Shown here piece by piece: positions 24,514 through 36,777 of a DNA stretch of 64,000 bases. The position numbers and the translations under genes were made by a program. Under the pieces are notes generated by a model. It made no database searches. It worked only from the letters and a program-made list of their open reading frames with translations, and was not told the DNA's origin. The DNA comes from Heracleum sosnowskyi (taxonomy: Eukaryota > Streptophyta > Magnoliopsida > Apiales > Apiaceae). The first letter of the stretch is position 1. The number at the start of each line of letters is the position of its first letter. The DNA lies in the NCBI GenBank assembly GCA_030848705.1, contig JAUIZM010000025.1, forward strand, positions 186,001 through 250,000. Direction: 5' to 3'.

Positions 24514-27033
24514 GCGTCCCCTGGTATCTGCTCCGATTCAGGCACGGACAGCTTCAAATGAAGTTTTCTGCAATTCTAAAAACCCATAGGGTCAAACTAC
24601 GAGAAAATATCCACAAAATGGCCCGCTTCAAATTTTCCCCATTTTCCTTGTATAGCTCCCTTTATAGGTAAACGTAATCGGGCGTCCCCTGGTATCTGCT
24701 CCGATTCAGGCACGGACACCTCCAAATGAAGTTTTCTGTAATTCTATAAACCCATAGGGTCAAACTACGAGAAAATATCCACAAAATGGCTCGCTTCAAT
24801 TTTTCCCCATTTTCCATGTATAGCTCCCTTTATAGGTAAACATAATCGGGCGTCCCCTGGTATCTGCTCCGATTCAGGCACGGACAGCTTCAAATGAAGT
24901 TTTCTGTAATTCTATAAACCCATAGGGTCAAACTACGAGAAAATATCCACAAAATGGCCTGCTTCAATTTTTCCCCATTTTCCTTGTATAGCTCCCTTTA
25001 GAGGTAAACATAATCGGGCGTCCCCTGGTATCTGCTCCGATTCAGGCACGGACAGCTTCAAATGAAGTTTTCTGCAATTTTAAAAACCCATAGGGTCAAA
25101 CTACGAGAAAATATCCACAAAATGGCCCGCTTCAAATTTTCCCCATTTTCCTTGTATAGCTCCCTTTAGAGGTAAACGTAATCGGGCGTCCCCTGGTATC
25201 TGCTCCGATTCAGGCACGGACAGCTTCAAATGAAGTTTTCTGCAATTCTAAAAACCCATAGGGTCAAACTACGAGAAAATATCCACAAAATGGCCCGCTT
25301 CAAATTTTCCCCATTTTCCTTGTATAGCTCCCTTTATAGGTAAACGTAATCGGGCGTCCCCTGGTATCTGCTCCGATTCAGGCACGGACACCTCCAAATG
25401 AAGTTTTCTGTAATTCTATAAACCCATAGGGTCAAACTATGAGAAAATATTCACAAAATGGCCCGCTTCAATTTTTCCCTATTTTCCTTGTATAGCTCCC
25501 TTTAGAGGTAAACGTAATCGGGCGTCCCCTGGTATCTGCTCCGATTCAGGCACGGACAACTCCAAATGAAGTTTTCTGTAATTCTATAAACCCATAGGGT
25601 CAAACTACGAGAAAATATCCACAAAATGGCTCGCTTCAATTTTTCCCCATTTTCCATGTATAGCTCCCTTTATAGGTAAACATAATCGGGCGTCCCCTGG
25701 TATGTTCTCCGATTCAAGCACAGATAGCTTCAAATGAAGTTTTCTGCAATTCTATAAACCCATAGGGTCAAACTACGAGAAAATATCCACAAAATGGCCC
25801 GCTTCAATTTTTCTCCATTTTCCTTGTATAGCTCCCTTTATAGGTAAACGTAATCGGGCGTCCCCTGGTATCTGCTCCGATTCAGGCACGGACAGCTCCA
25901 AATGAAGTTTTCTGTAATTCTATAAACCCATAGGGTCAAACTTCGAGAAAATATCCACAAAATGGCCCGCTTCAATTTTTCCCCATTTTCCTTGTATAGC
26001 TCCCTTTAGAGGTAAACGTAATCGGGCGTCCCCTGGTATCTGCTCCGATTCAGGCACAGACAGCTTCAAATGAAGTTTTCTGCAATTCTATAAACCCATA
26101 GGGTCAAACTACGAGAAAATATCCACAAAATGGCCCGCTTCAATTTTTCCCCATTTTCCTTGTATAGCTCCCTTTAGAGGTAAACGTAATCGGGCGTCCC
26201 CTGGTATCTGCTCCGATTCAGGCACGGACAGCTTCAAATGAAGTTTTCTGCAATTCTAAAAACCCATAGGGTCAAACTACGAGAAAATATCCACAAAATG
26301 GCCCGCTTCAAATTTTCCCCATTTTCCTTGTATAGCTCCCTTTATAGGTAAACGTAATCGGGCGTCCCCTGGTATCTGCTCCGATTCAGGCACGGACATC
26401 TCCAAATGAAGTTTTCTGTAATTCTATAAACCCATAGGGTCAAACTACGAGAAAATATCCACAAAATGGCTCGCTTCAATTTTTCCCCATTTTCCATGTA
26501 TAGCTCCCTTTATAGGTAAACATAATCGGGCGTCCCCTGGTATCTGCTCCGATTCAGGCACGGACAGCTTCAAATGAAGTTTTCTGTAATTCTATAAACC
26601 CATAGGGTCAAACTACGAGAAAATATCCACAAAATGGCCTGCTTCAATTTTTCCCCATTTTCCTTGTATAGCTCCCTTTAGAGGTAAACATAATCGGGCG
26701 TCCCCTGGTATCTGCTCCGATTCAGGCACGGACAGCTTCAAATGAAGTTTTCTGCAATTTTAAAAACCCATAGGGTCAAACTACGAGAAAATATCCACAA
26801 AATGGCCCGCTTCAAATTTTCCCCATTTTCCTTGTATAGCTCCCTTTAGAGGTAAACGTAATCGGGCGTCCCCTGGTATCTGCTCCGATTCAGGCACGGA
26901 CAGCTTCAAATGAAGTTTTCTGCAATTCTAAAAACCCATAGGGTCAAACTACGAGAAAATATCCACAAAATGGCCCGCTTCAAATTTTCCCCATTTTCCT
27001 TGTATAGCTCCCTTTATAGGTAAACGTAATCGG
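23674..27033 (+). repeat. Tandem 10-mer HOR, two copies of 1680 bp
   Basis: Copies are 23674-25353 and 25354-27033, and each position keeps its subtype at exactly 1680 bp. Shared markers include TTTTTCCCTATT, TCAAGCACAGATAG, CTTCGAG, G38C and CAATTTTAAAA. The first monomer of copy two (25354) is a hybrid, so the real duplication junction is inside it. Single-site differences include ATACAC near 24443 and CTAGTATC near 24353 in copy one, and GACATCTCC near 26398 and TTTCTCC near 25812 in copy two. Confidence 0.9.
25354..25521 (+). repeat. Hybrid monomer at the 10-mer junction
   Basis: Bases up to position 38 are of the G38C type (GACACCTCC), as in the monomers at 24682 and 27034. From position 87 it has TATGAG, ATTCAC and TTTTTCCCTATT, as at 23674. 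The exchange point is therefore between about 25391 and 25440. The undisturbed G38C monomer ends the second copy at 27034. Confidence 0.88.
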
Positions 27034-30000
27034 GCGTCCCCTGGTATCTGCTCCGATTCAGGCACGGACACCTCCAAATGAAGTTTTCTGTAATTCTATA
27101 AACCCATAGGGTCAAACTACGAGAAAATATCCACAAAATGGCTCGCTTCAATTTTTCCCCATTTTCCATGTATAGCTCCCTTTATAGGTAAACATAATCG
27201 GGCGTCCCCTGGTATCTGCTCCGATTCAGGCACGGACAGCTTCAAATGAAGTTTTCTGCAATTCTATAAACCCATAGGGTCAAACTACGAGAAAATATCC
27301 ACAAAATGGCCCGCTTCAATTTTTCCCCATTTTCCTTGTATAGCTCCCTTTAGAGGTAAACGTAATCGGGCGTCCCCTGGTATCTGCTCCGATTCAGGCA
27401 CAAACAGCTTCAAATGAAGTTTTCTGCAATTCTATAAACCCATAGGGTCAAACTACGAGAAAATATCCACAAAATGGCCCGCTTCAAATTTTCCCCATTT
27501 TCCTTGTATAGCTCCCTTTAGAGGTAAACGTAATCGGGCGTCCCCTGGTATCTGCTCCGATTCAGGCACGGACAACTTCAAATGAAGTTTTCTGCAATTC
27601 TAAAAACCCATAGGGTCAAACTACGAGAAAATATCCACAAAATGGCCCGCTTCAAATTTTCCCCATTTTCCTTGTATAGCTCCCTTTATAGGTAAACGTA
27701 ATCGGGCGTCCCCTGGTATCTGCTCCGATTCAGGCACGGACACCTCCAAATGAAGTTTTCTGCAATTCTATAAACCCATAGGGTCAAACTACGAGAAAAT
27801 ATCCACAAAATGGCTCGTTTCAATTTTTCCCCATTTTCCATGTATAGCTCCCTTTATAGGTAAACATAATCGGGCGTCCCCTGGTATCTGCTCCGATTCA
27901 GGCACGGACAGCTTCAAATGAAGTTTTCTGCAATTCTATAAACCCATAGGGTCAAACTACGAGAAAATATCCACAAAATGGCCCGCTTCAATTTTTCCCC
28001 ATTTTCCTTGTATAGCTCCCTTTAGAGGTAAACATAATCGGGTGTCCCCTGGTATCTGCTCCGATTCAGGCACAGACAGCTTCAAATGAAGTTTTCTGCA
28101 ATTCTATAAACCCATAGGGTCAAACTACGAGAAAATATCCACAAAATGGCCCGCTTCAATTTTTCCCCATTTTCCTTGTATAGCTCCCTTTAGAGGTAAA
28201 CGTAATCGGGCGTCCCCTGGTATCTGCTCCGATTCAGGCACAGACTGCTCCAAATGAAGTTTTCTGTAATTCTATAAACCCATAGGGTCAAACTACGAGA
28301 AACTATCCACAAAATGGCCCGCTTCAATTTTTCCCCATTTTCCTTGTATAGCTCCCTTTTGAGGTAAACGTAATCGGGCGTCCCCTGGTATCTGCTCCGA
28401 TTCAGGCACGGACAGCTCCAAATGAAGTTTTCTGTAATTCTATAAACCCATAGGGTCAAACTATGAGAAAATATTCACAAAATGGCCCGCTTCAATTTTT
28501 CCCTATTTTCCTTGTATAGCTCCCTTTAGAGGTAAACGTAATCGGGCGTCCCCTGGTATCTGCTCCGATTCAGGCACGGACAACTCCAAATGAAGTTTTC
28601 TGTAATTCTATAAACCCATAGGGTCAAACTACGAGAAAATATCCACAAAATGGCTCGCTTCAATTTTTCCCCATTTTCCATGTATAGCTCCCTTTATAGG
28701 TAAACATAATCGGGCGTCCCCTGGTATGTTCTCCGATTCAAGCACAGATAGCTTCAAATGAAGTTTTCTGCAATTCTATAAACCCATAGGGTCAAACTAC
28801 GAGAAAATATCCACAAAATGGCCCGCTTCAATTTTTCCCCATTTTCCTTGTATAGCTCCCTTTAGAGGTAAACGTAATCGGGCGTCCCCTGGTATCTGCT
28901 CCGATTCAGGCACAGACTGCTCCAAATGAAGTTTTCTGTAATTCTATAAACCCATAGGGTCAAACTACGAGAAACTATCCACAAAATGGCCCGCTTCAAT
29001 TTTTCCCCATTTTCCTTGTATAGCTCCCTTTAGAGGTAAACATAATCGGGTGTCCCCTGGTATCTGCTCCGATTCAGGCACAGACAGCTTCAAATGAAGT
29101 TTTCTGCAATTCTATAAACCCATAGGGTCAAACTACGAGAAAATATCCACAAAATGGCCCGCTTCAATTTTTCCCCATTTTCCTTGTATAGCTCCCTTTA
29201 GAGGTAAACGTAATCGGGCGTCCCCTGGTATCTGCTCCGATTCAGGCACAGACTGCTCCAAATGAAGTTTTCTGTAATTCTATAAACCCATAGGGTCAAA
29301 CTACGAGAAACTATCCACAAAATGGCCCGCTTCAATTTTTCCCCATTTTCCTTGTATAGCTCCCTTTTGAGGTAAACGTAATCGGGCGTCCCCTGGTATC
29401 TGCTCCGATTCAGGCACGGACAGCTCCAAATGAAGTTTTCTGTAATTCTATAAACCCATAGGGTCAAACTATGAGAAAATATTCACAAAATGGCCCGCTT
29501 CAATTTTTCCCTATTTTCCTTGTATAGCTCCCTTTAGAGGTAAACGTAATCGGGCGTCCCCTGGTATCTGCTCCGATTCAGGCACGGACAACTCCAAATG
29601 AAGTTTTCTGTAATTCTATAAACCCATAGGGTCAAACTACGAGAAAATATCCACAAAATGGCTCGCTTCAATTTTTCCCCATTTTCCATGTATAGCTCCC
29701 TTTATAGGTAAACATAATCGGGCGTCCCCTGGTATGTTCTCCGATTCAAGCACAGATAGCTTCAAATGAAGTTTTCTGCAATTCTATAAACCCATAGGGT
29801 CAAACTACGAGAAAATATCCACAAAATGGCCCGCTTCAATTTTTCCCCATTTTCCTTGTATAGCTCCCTTTAGAGGTAAACATAATCGGGTGTCCCCTGG
29901 TATCTGCTCCGATTCAGGCACAGACAGCTTCAAATGAAGTTTTCTGCAATTCTATAAACCCATAGGGTCAAACTACGAGAAAATATCCACAAAATGGCTC

Positions 30001-30057
30001 GCTTCAATTTTTCCCCATTTTCCTTGTATAGCTCCCTTTAGAGGTAAACGTAATCGG
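27034..30057 (+). repeat. Shuffled 6-mer and 5-mer spacing block with third cassette
   Basis: Monomers with C2T start at 28042, 29050 and 29890, that is 1008 bp (six monomers) and 840 bp (five monomers) apart. Between them the order A37T, C87T, AACTCC, GTATGTTCTCC repeats. The monomer at 28882 starts as the A37T/A94C type but ends with TTTAGAGG and G161A, so it is another hybrid closing the 6-mer. The cassette starts at 27538. Confidence 0.82.
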
Positions 30058-32409
30058 GCGTCCCCTGGTATCTGCTCCGATTCAGGCACAGACTGCTCCA
30101 AATGAAGTTTTCTGTAATTCTATAAAGCCATAGGGTCAAACTACGAGAAACTATCCACAAAATGGCCCGCTTCAATTTTTCCCCATTTTCATTGTATAGC
30201 TCCCTTTTGAGGTAAACGTAATCGGGCGTCCCCTGGTATCTGCTCCGATTCAGGCACGGACAGCTCCAAATGAAGTTTTCTGTAATTCTATAAACCCATA
30301 GGGTCAAACTATGAGAAAATATTCACAAAATGGCCCGCTTCAATTTTTCCCTATTTTCCTTGTATAGCTCCCTTTAGAGGTAAACGTAATCGGGCGTCCC
30401 CTGGTATCTGCTCCGATTCAGGCACGGACAACTCCAAATGAAGTTTTCTGTAATTCTATAAACCCATAGGGTCAAACTACGAGAAAATATCCACAAAATG
30501 GCTCGCTTCAATTTTTCCCCATTTTCCATGTATAGCTCCCTTTATAGGTAAACATAATCGGGCGTCCCCTGGTATGTTCTCCGATTCAAGCACAGATAGC
30601 TTCAAATGAAGTTTTCTGCAATTCTATAAACCCATAGGGTCAAACTACGAGAAAATATCCACAAAATGGCCCGCTTCAATTTTTCCCCATTTTCCTTGTA
30701 TAGCTCCCTTTATAGGTAAACGTAATCGGGCGTCCCCTGGTATCTGCTCCGATTCAGGCACGGACAGCTCCAAATGAAGTTTTCTGTAATTCTATAAACC
30801 CATAGGGTCAAACTTCGAGAAAATATCCACAAAATGGCCCGCTTCAATTTTTCCCCATTTTCCTTGTATAGCTCCCTTTAGAGGTAAACGTAATCGGGCG
30901 TCCCCTGGTATCTGCTCCGATTCAGGCACAGACAGCTTCAAATGAAGTTTTCTGCAATTCTATAAACCCATAGGGTCAAACTACGAGAAAATATCCACAA
31001 AATGGCCCGCTTCAATTTTTCCCCATTTTCCTTGTATAGCTCCCTTTAGAGGTAAACGTAATCGGGCGTCCCCTGGTATCTGCTCCGATTCAGGCACGGA
31101 CAACTTCAAATGAAGTTTTCTGCAATTCTAAAAACCCATAGGGTCAAACTACGAGAAAATATCCACAAAATGGCCCGCTTCAAATTTTCCCCATTTTCCT
31201 TGTATAGCTCCCTTTATAGGTAAACGTAATCGGGCGACCCCTGGTATCTGCTCCGATTCAGGCACGGACACCTCCAAATAAAGTTTTCTGTAATTCTATA
31301 AACCCATAGGGTCAAACTACGAGAAAATATCCACAAAATGGCTCGCTTCAATTTTTCCCCATTTTCCATGTATAGCTCCCTTTATAGGTAAACATAATCG
31401 GGCGTCCCCTGGTATCTGCTCCGATTCAGGCACGGACAGCTTCAAATGAAGTTTTCTGCAATTCTATAAACCCATAGGGTCAAACTACGAGAAAATATCC
31501 ACAAAATGGCCCGCTTCAATTTTTCCCCATTTTCCTTGTATAGCTCCCTTTAGAGGTAAACGTAATCGGGCGTCCCCTGGTATCTGCTCCGATTCAGGCA
31601 CAGACAGCTTCAAATGAAGTTTTCTGCAATTCTATAAACCCATAGGGTCAAACTACGAGAAAATATCCACAAAATGGCCCGCTTCAAATTTTCCCCATTT
31701 TCCTTGTATAGCTCCCTTTAGAGGTAAACGTAATCGGGCGTCCCCTGGTATCTGCTCCGATTCAGGCACGGACAACTTCAAATGAAGTTTTCTGCAATTC
31801 TAAAAACCCATAGGGTCAAACTACGAGAAAATATCCACAAAATGGCCCGCTTCAAATTTTCCCCATTTTCCTTGTATAGCTCCCTTTATAGGTAAACGTA
31901 ATCGGGCGTCCCCTGGTATCTGCTCCGATTCAGGCACGGACACCTCCAAATGAAGTTTTCTGCAATTCTATAAACCCATAGGGTCAAACTACGAGAAAAT
32001 ATCCACAAAATGGCTCGTTTCAATTTTTCCCCATTTTCCATGTATAGCTCCCTTTATAGGTAAACATAATCGGGCGTCCCCTGGTATCTGCTCCGATTCA
32101 GGCACGGACAGCTTCAAATGAAGTTTTCTGCAATTCTATAAACCCATAGGGTCAAACTACGAGAAAATATCCACAAAATGGCCCGCTTCAATTTTTCCCC
32201 ATTTTCCTTGTATAGCTCCCTTTAGAGGTAAACATAATCGGGCGTCCCCTGGTATCTGCTCCGATTCAGGCACAGACAGCTTCAAATGAAGTTTTCTGCA
32301 ATTCTATAAACCCATAGGGTCAAACTACGAGAAAATATCCACAAAATGGCTCGCTTCAATTTTTCCCCATTTTCCTTGTATAGCTCCCTTTAGAGGTAAA
32401 CGTAATCGG
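30058..32409 (+). repeat. 14-mer HOR unit (2352 bp)
   Basis: The A37T monomer at 30058 recurs at 32410 with the same private AAAGCCATAGGG and TTCATTGTAT. The unit holds ten monomers (30058-31737) that form the downstream 10-mer plus four extra ones (31738-32409), which are the cassette start. GCGACCCC and AAATAAAG mark the monomer at 31234 and recur at 33586 and 35266. Confidence 0.87.
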
Positions 32410-35400
32410 GCGTCCCCTGGTATCTGCTCCGATTCAGGCACAGACTGCTCCAAATGAAGTTTTCTGTAATTCTATAAAGCCATAGGGTCAAACTACGAGA
32501 AACTATCCACAAAATGGCCCGCTTCAATTTTTCCCCATTTTCATTGTATAGCTCCCTTTTGAGGTAAACGTAATCGGGCGTCCCCTGGTATCTGCTCCGA
32601 TTCAGGCACGGACAGCTCCAAATGAAGTTTTCTGTAATTCTATAAACCCATAGGGTCAAACTATGAGAAAATATTCACAAAATGGCCCGCTTCAATTTTT
32701 CCCTATTTTCCTTGTATAGCTCCCTTTAGAGGTAAACGTAATCGGGCGTCCCCTGGTATCTGCTCCGATTCAGGCACGGACAACTCCAAATGAAGTTTTC
32801 TGTAATTCTATAAACCCATAGGGTCAAACTACGAGAAAATATCCACAAAATGGCTCGCTTCAATTTTTCCCCATTTTCCATGTATAGCTCCCTTTATAGG
32901 TAAACATAATCGGGCGTCCCCTGGTATGTTCTCCGATTCAAGCACAGATAGCTTCAAATGAAGTTTTCTGCAATTCTATAAACCCATAGGGTCAAACTAC
33001 GAGAAAATATCCACAAAATGGCCCGCTTCAATTTTTCCCCATTTTCCTTGTATAGCTCCCTTTATAGGTAAACGTAATCGGGCGTCCCCTGGTATCTGCT
33101 CCGATTCAGGCACGGACAGCTCCAAATGAAGTTTTCTGTAATTCTATAAACCCATAGGGTCAAACTTCGAGAAAATATCCACAAAATGGCCCGCTTCAAT
33201 TTTTCCCCATTTTCCTTGTATAGCTCCCTTTAGAGGTAAACGTAATCGGGCGTCCCCTGGTATCTGCTCCGATTCAGGCACAGACAGCTTCAAATGAAGT
33301 TTTCTGCAATTCTATAAACCCATAGGGTCAAACTACGAGAAAATATCCACAAAATGGCCCGCTTCAATTTTTCCCCATTTTCCTTGTATAGCTCCCTTTA
33401 GAGGTAAACGTAATCGGGCGTCCCCTGGTATCTGCTCCGATTCAGGCACGGACAACTTCAAATGAAGTTTTCTGCAATTCTAAAAACCCATAGGGTCAAA
33501 CTACGAGAAAATATCCACAAAATGGCCCGCTTCAAATTTTCCCCATTTTCCTTGTATAGCTCCCTTTATAGGTAAACGTAATCGGGCGACCCCTGGTATC
33601 TGCTCCGATTCAGGCACGGACACCTCCAAATAAAGTTTTCTGTAATTCTATAAACCCATAGGGTCAAACTACGAGAAAATATCCACAAAATGGCTCGCTT
33701 CAATTTTTCCCCATTTTCCATGTATAGCTCCCTTTATAGGTAAACATAATCGGGCGTCCCCTGGTATCTGCTCCGATTCAGGCACGGACAGCTTCAAATG
33801 AAGTTTTCTGCAATTCTATAAACCCATAGGGTCAAACTACGAGAAAATATCCACAAAATGGCCCGCTTCAATTTTTCCCCATTTTCCTTGTATAGCTCCC
33901 TTTAGAGGTAAACGTAATCGGGCGTCCCCTGGTATCTGCTCCGATTCAGGCACAGACAGCTTCAAATGAAGTTTTCTGCAATTCTATAAACCCATAGGGT
34001 CAAACTACGAGAAAATATCCACAAAATGGCTCGCTTCAATTTTTCCCCATTTTCCTTGTATAGCTCCCTTTAGAGGTAAACGTAATCGGGCGTCCCCTGG
34101 TATCTGCTCCGATTCAGGCACAGACTGCTCCAAATGAAGTTTTCTGTAATTCTATAAAGCCATAGGGTCAAACTACGAGAAACTATCCACAAAATGGCCC
34201 GCTTCAATTTTTCCCCATTTTCATTGTATAGCTCCCTTTTGAGGTAAACGTAATCGGGCGTCCCCTGGTATCTGCTCCGATTCAGGCACGGACAGCTCCA
34301 AATGAAGTTTTCTGTAATTCTATAAACCCATAGGGTCAAACTATGAGAAAATATTCACAAAATGGCCCGCTTCAATTTTTCCCTATTTTCCTTGTATAGC
34401 TCCCTTTAGAGGTAAACGTAATCGGGCGTCCCCTGGTATCTGCTCCGATTCAGGCACGGACAACTCCAAATGAAGTTTTCTGTAATTCTATAAACCCATA
34501 GGGTCAAACTACGAGAAAATATCCACAAAATGGCTCGCTTCAATTTTTCCCCATTTTCCATGTATAGCTCCCTTTATAGGTAAACATAATCGGGCGTCCC
34601 CTGGTATGTTCTCCGATTCAAGCACAGATAGCTTCAAATGAAGTTTTCTGCAATTCTATAAACCCATAGGGTCAAACTACGAGAAAATATCCACAAAATG
34701 GCCCGCTTCAATTTTTCCCCATTTTCCTTGTATAGCTCCCTTTATAGGTAAACGTAATCGGGCGTCCCCTGGTATCTGCTCCGATTCAGGCACGGACAGC
34801 TCCAAATGAAGTTTTCTGTAATTCTATAAACCCATAGGGTCAAACTTCGAGAAAATATCCACAAAATGGCCCGCTTCAATTTTTCCCCATTTTCCTTGTA
34901 TAGCTCCCTTTAGAGGTAAACGTAATCGGGCGTCCCCTGGTATCTGCTCCGATTCAGGCACAGACAGCTTCAAATGAAGTTTTCTGCAATTCTATAAACC
35001 CATAGGGTCAAACTACGAGAAAATATCCACAAAATGGCCCGCTTCAATTTTTCCCCATTTTCCTTGTATAGCTCCCTTTAGAGGTAAACGTAATCGGGCG
35101 TCCCCTGGTATCTGCTCCGATTCAGGCACGGACAACTTCAAATGAAGTTTTCTGCAATTCTAAAAACCCATAGGGTCAAACTACGAGAAAATATCCACAA
35201 AATGGCCCGCTTCAAATTTTCCCCATTTTCCTTGTATAGCTCCCTTTATAGGTAAACGTAATCGGGCGACCCCTGGTATCTGCTCCGATTCAGGCACGGA
35301 CACCTCCAAATAAAGTTTTCTGTAATTCTATAAACCCATAGGGTCAAACTACGAGAAAATATCCACAAAATGGCTCGCTTCAATTTTTCCCCATTTTCCA

Positions 35401-35769
35401 TGTATAGCTCCCTTTATAGGTAAACATAATCGGGCGTCCCCTGGTATCTGCTCCGATTCAGGCACGGACAGCTTCAAATGAAGTTTTCTGCAATTCTATA
35501 AACCCATAGGGTCAAACTACGAGAAAATATCCACAAAATGGCCCGCTTCAATTTTTCCCCATTTTCCTTGTATAGCTCCCTTTAGAGGTAAACGTAATCG
35601 GGCGTCCCCTGGTATCTGCTCCGATTCAGGCACAGACAGCTTCAAATGAAGTTTTCTGCAATTCTATAAACCCATAGGGTCAAACTACGAGAAAATATCC
35701 ACAAAATGGCCCGCTTCAAATTTTCCCCATTTTCCTTGTATAGCTCCCTTTAGAGGTAAACGTAATCGG
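32410..35769 (+). repeat. Tandem 10-mer HOR (1680 bp), two copies derived from the 14-mer
   Basis: Copies are 32410-34089 and 34090-35769. They repeat the first ten monomers of the 14-mer, including the GCGACCCC/AAATAAAG monomer. The tenth monomer of copy one (33922) ends with GGCTCGC and normal T119, like 32242. The tenth of copy two (35602) has T119A, like 31570. Copy one therefore skips the four cassette monomers, and copy two returns to them at 35770. Confidence 0.88.
33922..34089 (+). repeat. Hybrid monomer at the 14-mer to 10-mer switch
   Basis: The preceding context matches 31570, but from position 110 the monomer has GGCTCGC without T119A, as at 32242, and is followed by the A37T monomer as at 32410. 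The result is equivalent to removing exactly four monomers (672 bp) without losing register. Confidence 0.8.
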
Positions 35770-36105
35770 GCGTCCCCTGGTATCTGCTCCGATTCAGGCA
35801 CGGACAACTTCAAATGAAGTTTTCTGCAATTCTAAAAACCCATAGGGTCAAACTACGAGAAAATATCCACAAAATGGCCCGCTTCAAATTTTCCCCATTT
35901 TCCTTGTATAGCTCCCTTTATAGGTAAACGTAATCGGGCGTCCCCTGGTATCTGCTCCGATTCAGGCACGGACACCTCCAAATGAAGTTTTCTGCAATTC
36001 TATAAACCCATAGGGTCAAACTACGAGAAAATATCCACAAAATGGCTCGTTTCAATTTTTCCCCATTTTCCATGTATAGCTCCCTTTATAGGTAAACATA
36101 ATCGG

Positions 36106-36777
36106 GCGTCCCCTGGTATCTGCTCCGATTCAGGCACGGACAGCTTCAAATGAAGTTTTCTGCAATTCTATAAACCCATAGGGTCAAACTACGAGAAAAT
36201 ATCCACAAAATGGCCCGCTTCAATTTTTCCCCATTTTCCTTGTATAGCTCCCTTTAGAGGTAAACATAATCGGGCGTCCCCTGGTATCTGCTCCGATTCA
36301 GGCACAGACAGCTTCAAATGAAGTTTTCTGCAATTCTATAAACCCATAGGGTCAAACTACGAGAAAATATCCACAAAATGGCCCGCTTCAATTTTTCCCC
36401 ATTTTCCTTGTATAGCTCCCTTTAGAGGTAAACGTAATCGGGCGTCCCCTGGTATCTGCTCCGATTCAGGCACGGACAGCTTCAAATGAAGTTTTCTGCA
36501 ATTCTATAAACCCATAGGGTCAAACTACGAGAAAATATCCACAAAATGGCCCGCTTCAATTTTTCCCTATTTTCCTTGTATAGCTCCCTTTAGAGGTAAA
36601 CGTAATCGGGCGTCCCCTGGTATCTGCTCCGATTCAGGCACGGACAACTCCAAATGAAGTTTTCTGTAATTCTATAAACCCATAGGGTCAAACTACGAGA
36701 AAATATCCACAAAATGGCTCGCTTCAATTTTTCCCCATTTTCCATGTATAGCTCCCTTTATAGGTAAACATAATCGG
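36106..36777 (+). repeat. 4-mer unit (672 bp) preceding the 8-mer array
   Basis: Four monomers match 36778-37449: C41T with G161A; G33A; C41T with TTTTTCCCTATT; and G38A/C110T/T135A. It ends with CGGACG (G1A of the next monomer), as do the corresponding places at 37450, 38794, 40138 and 41482. The monomer at 36778 carries G1A but continues as an ordinary C41T type instead of GTATGTTCTCC, marking the junction. Cassette monomers at 35770-36105 lie just before it. Confidence 0.85.
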
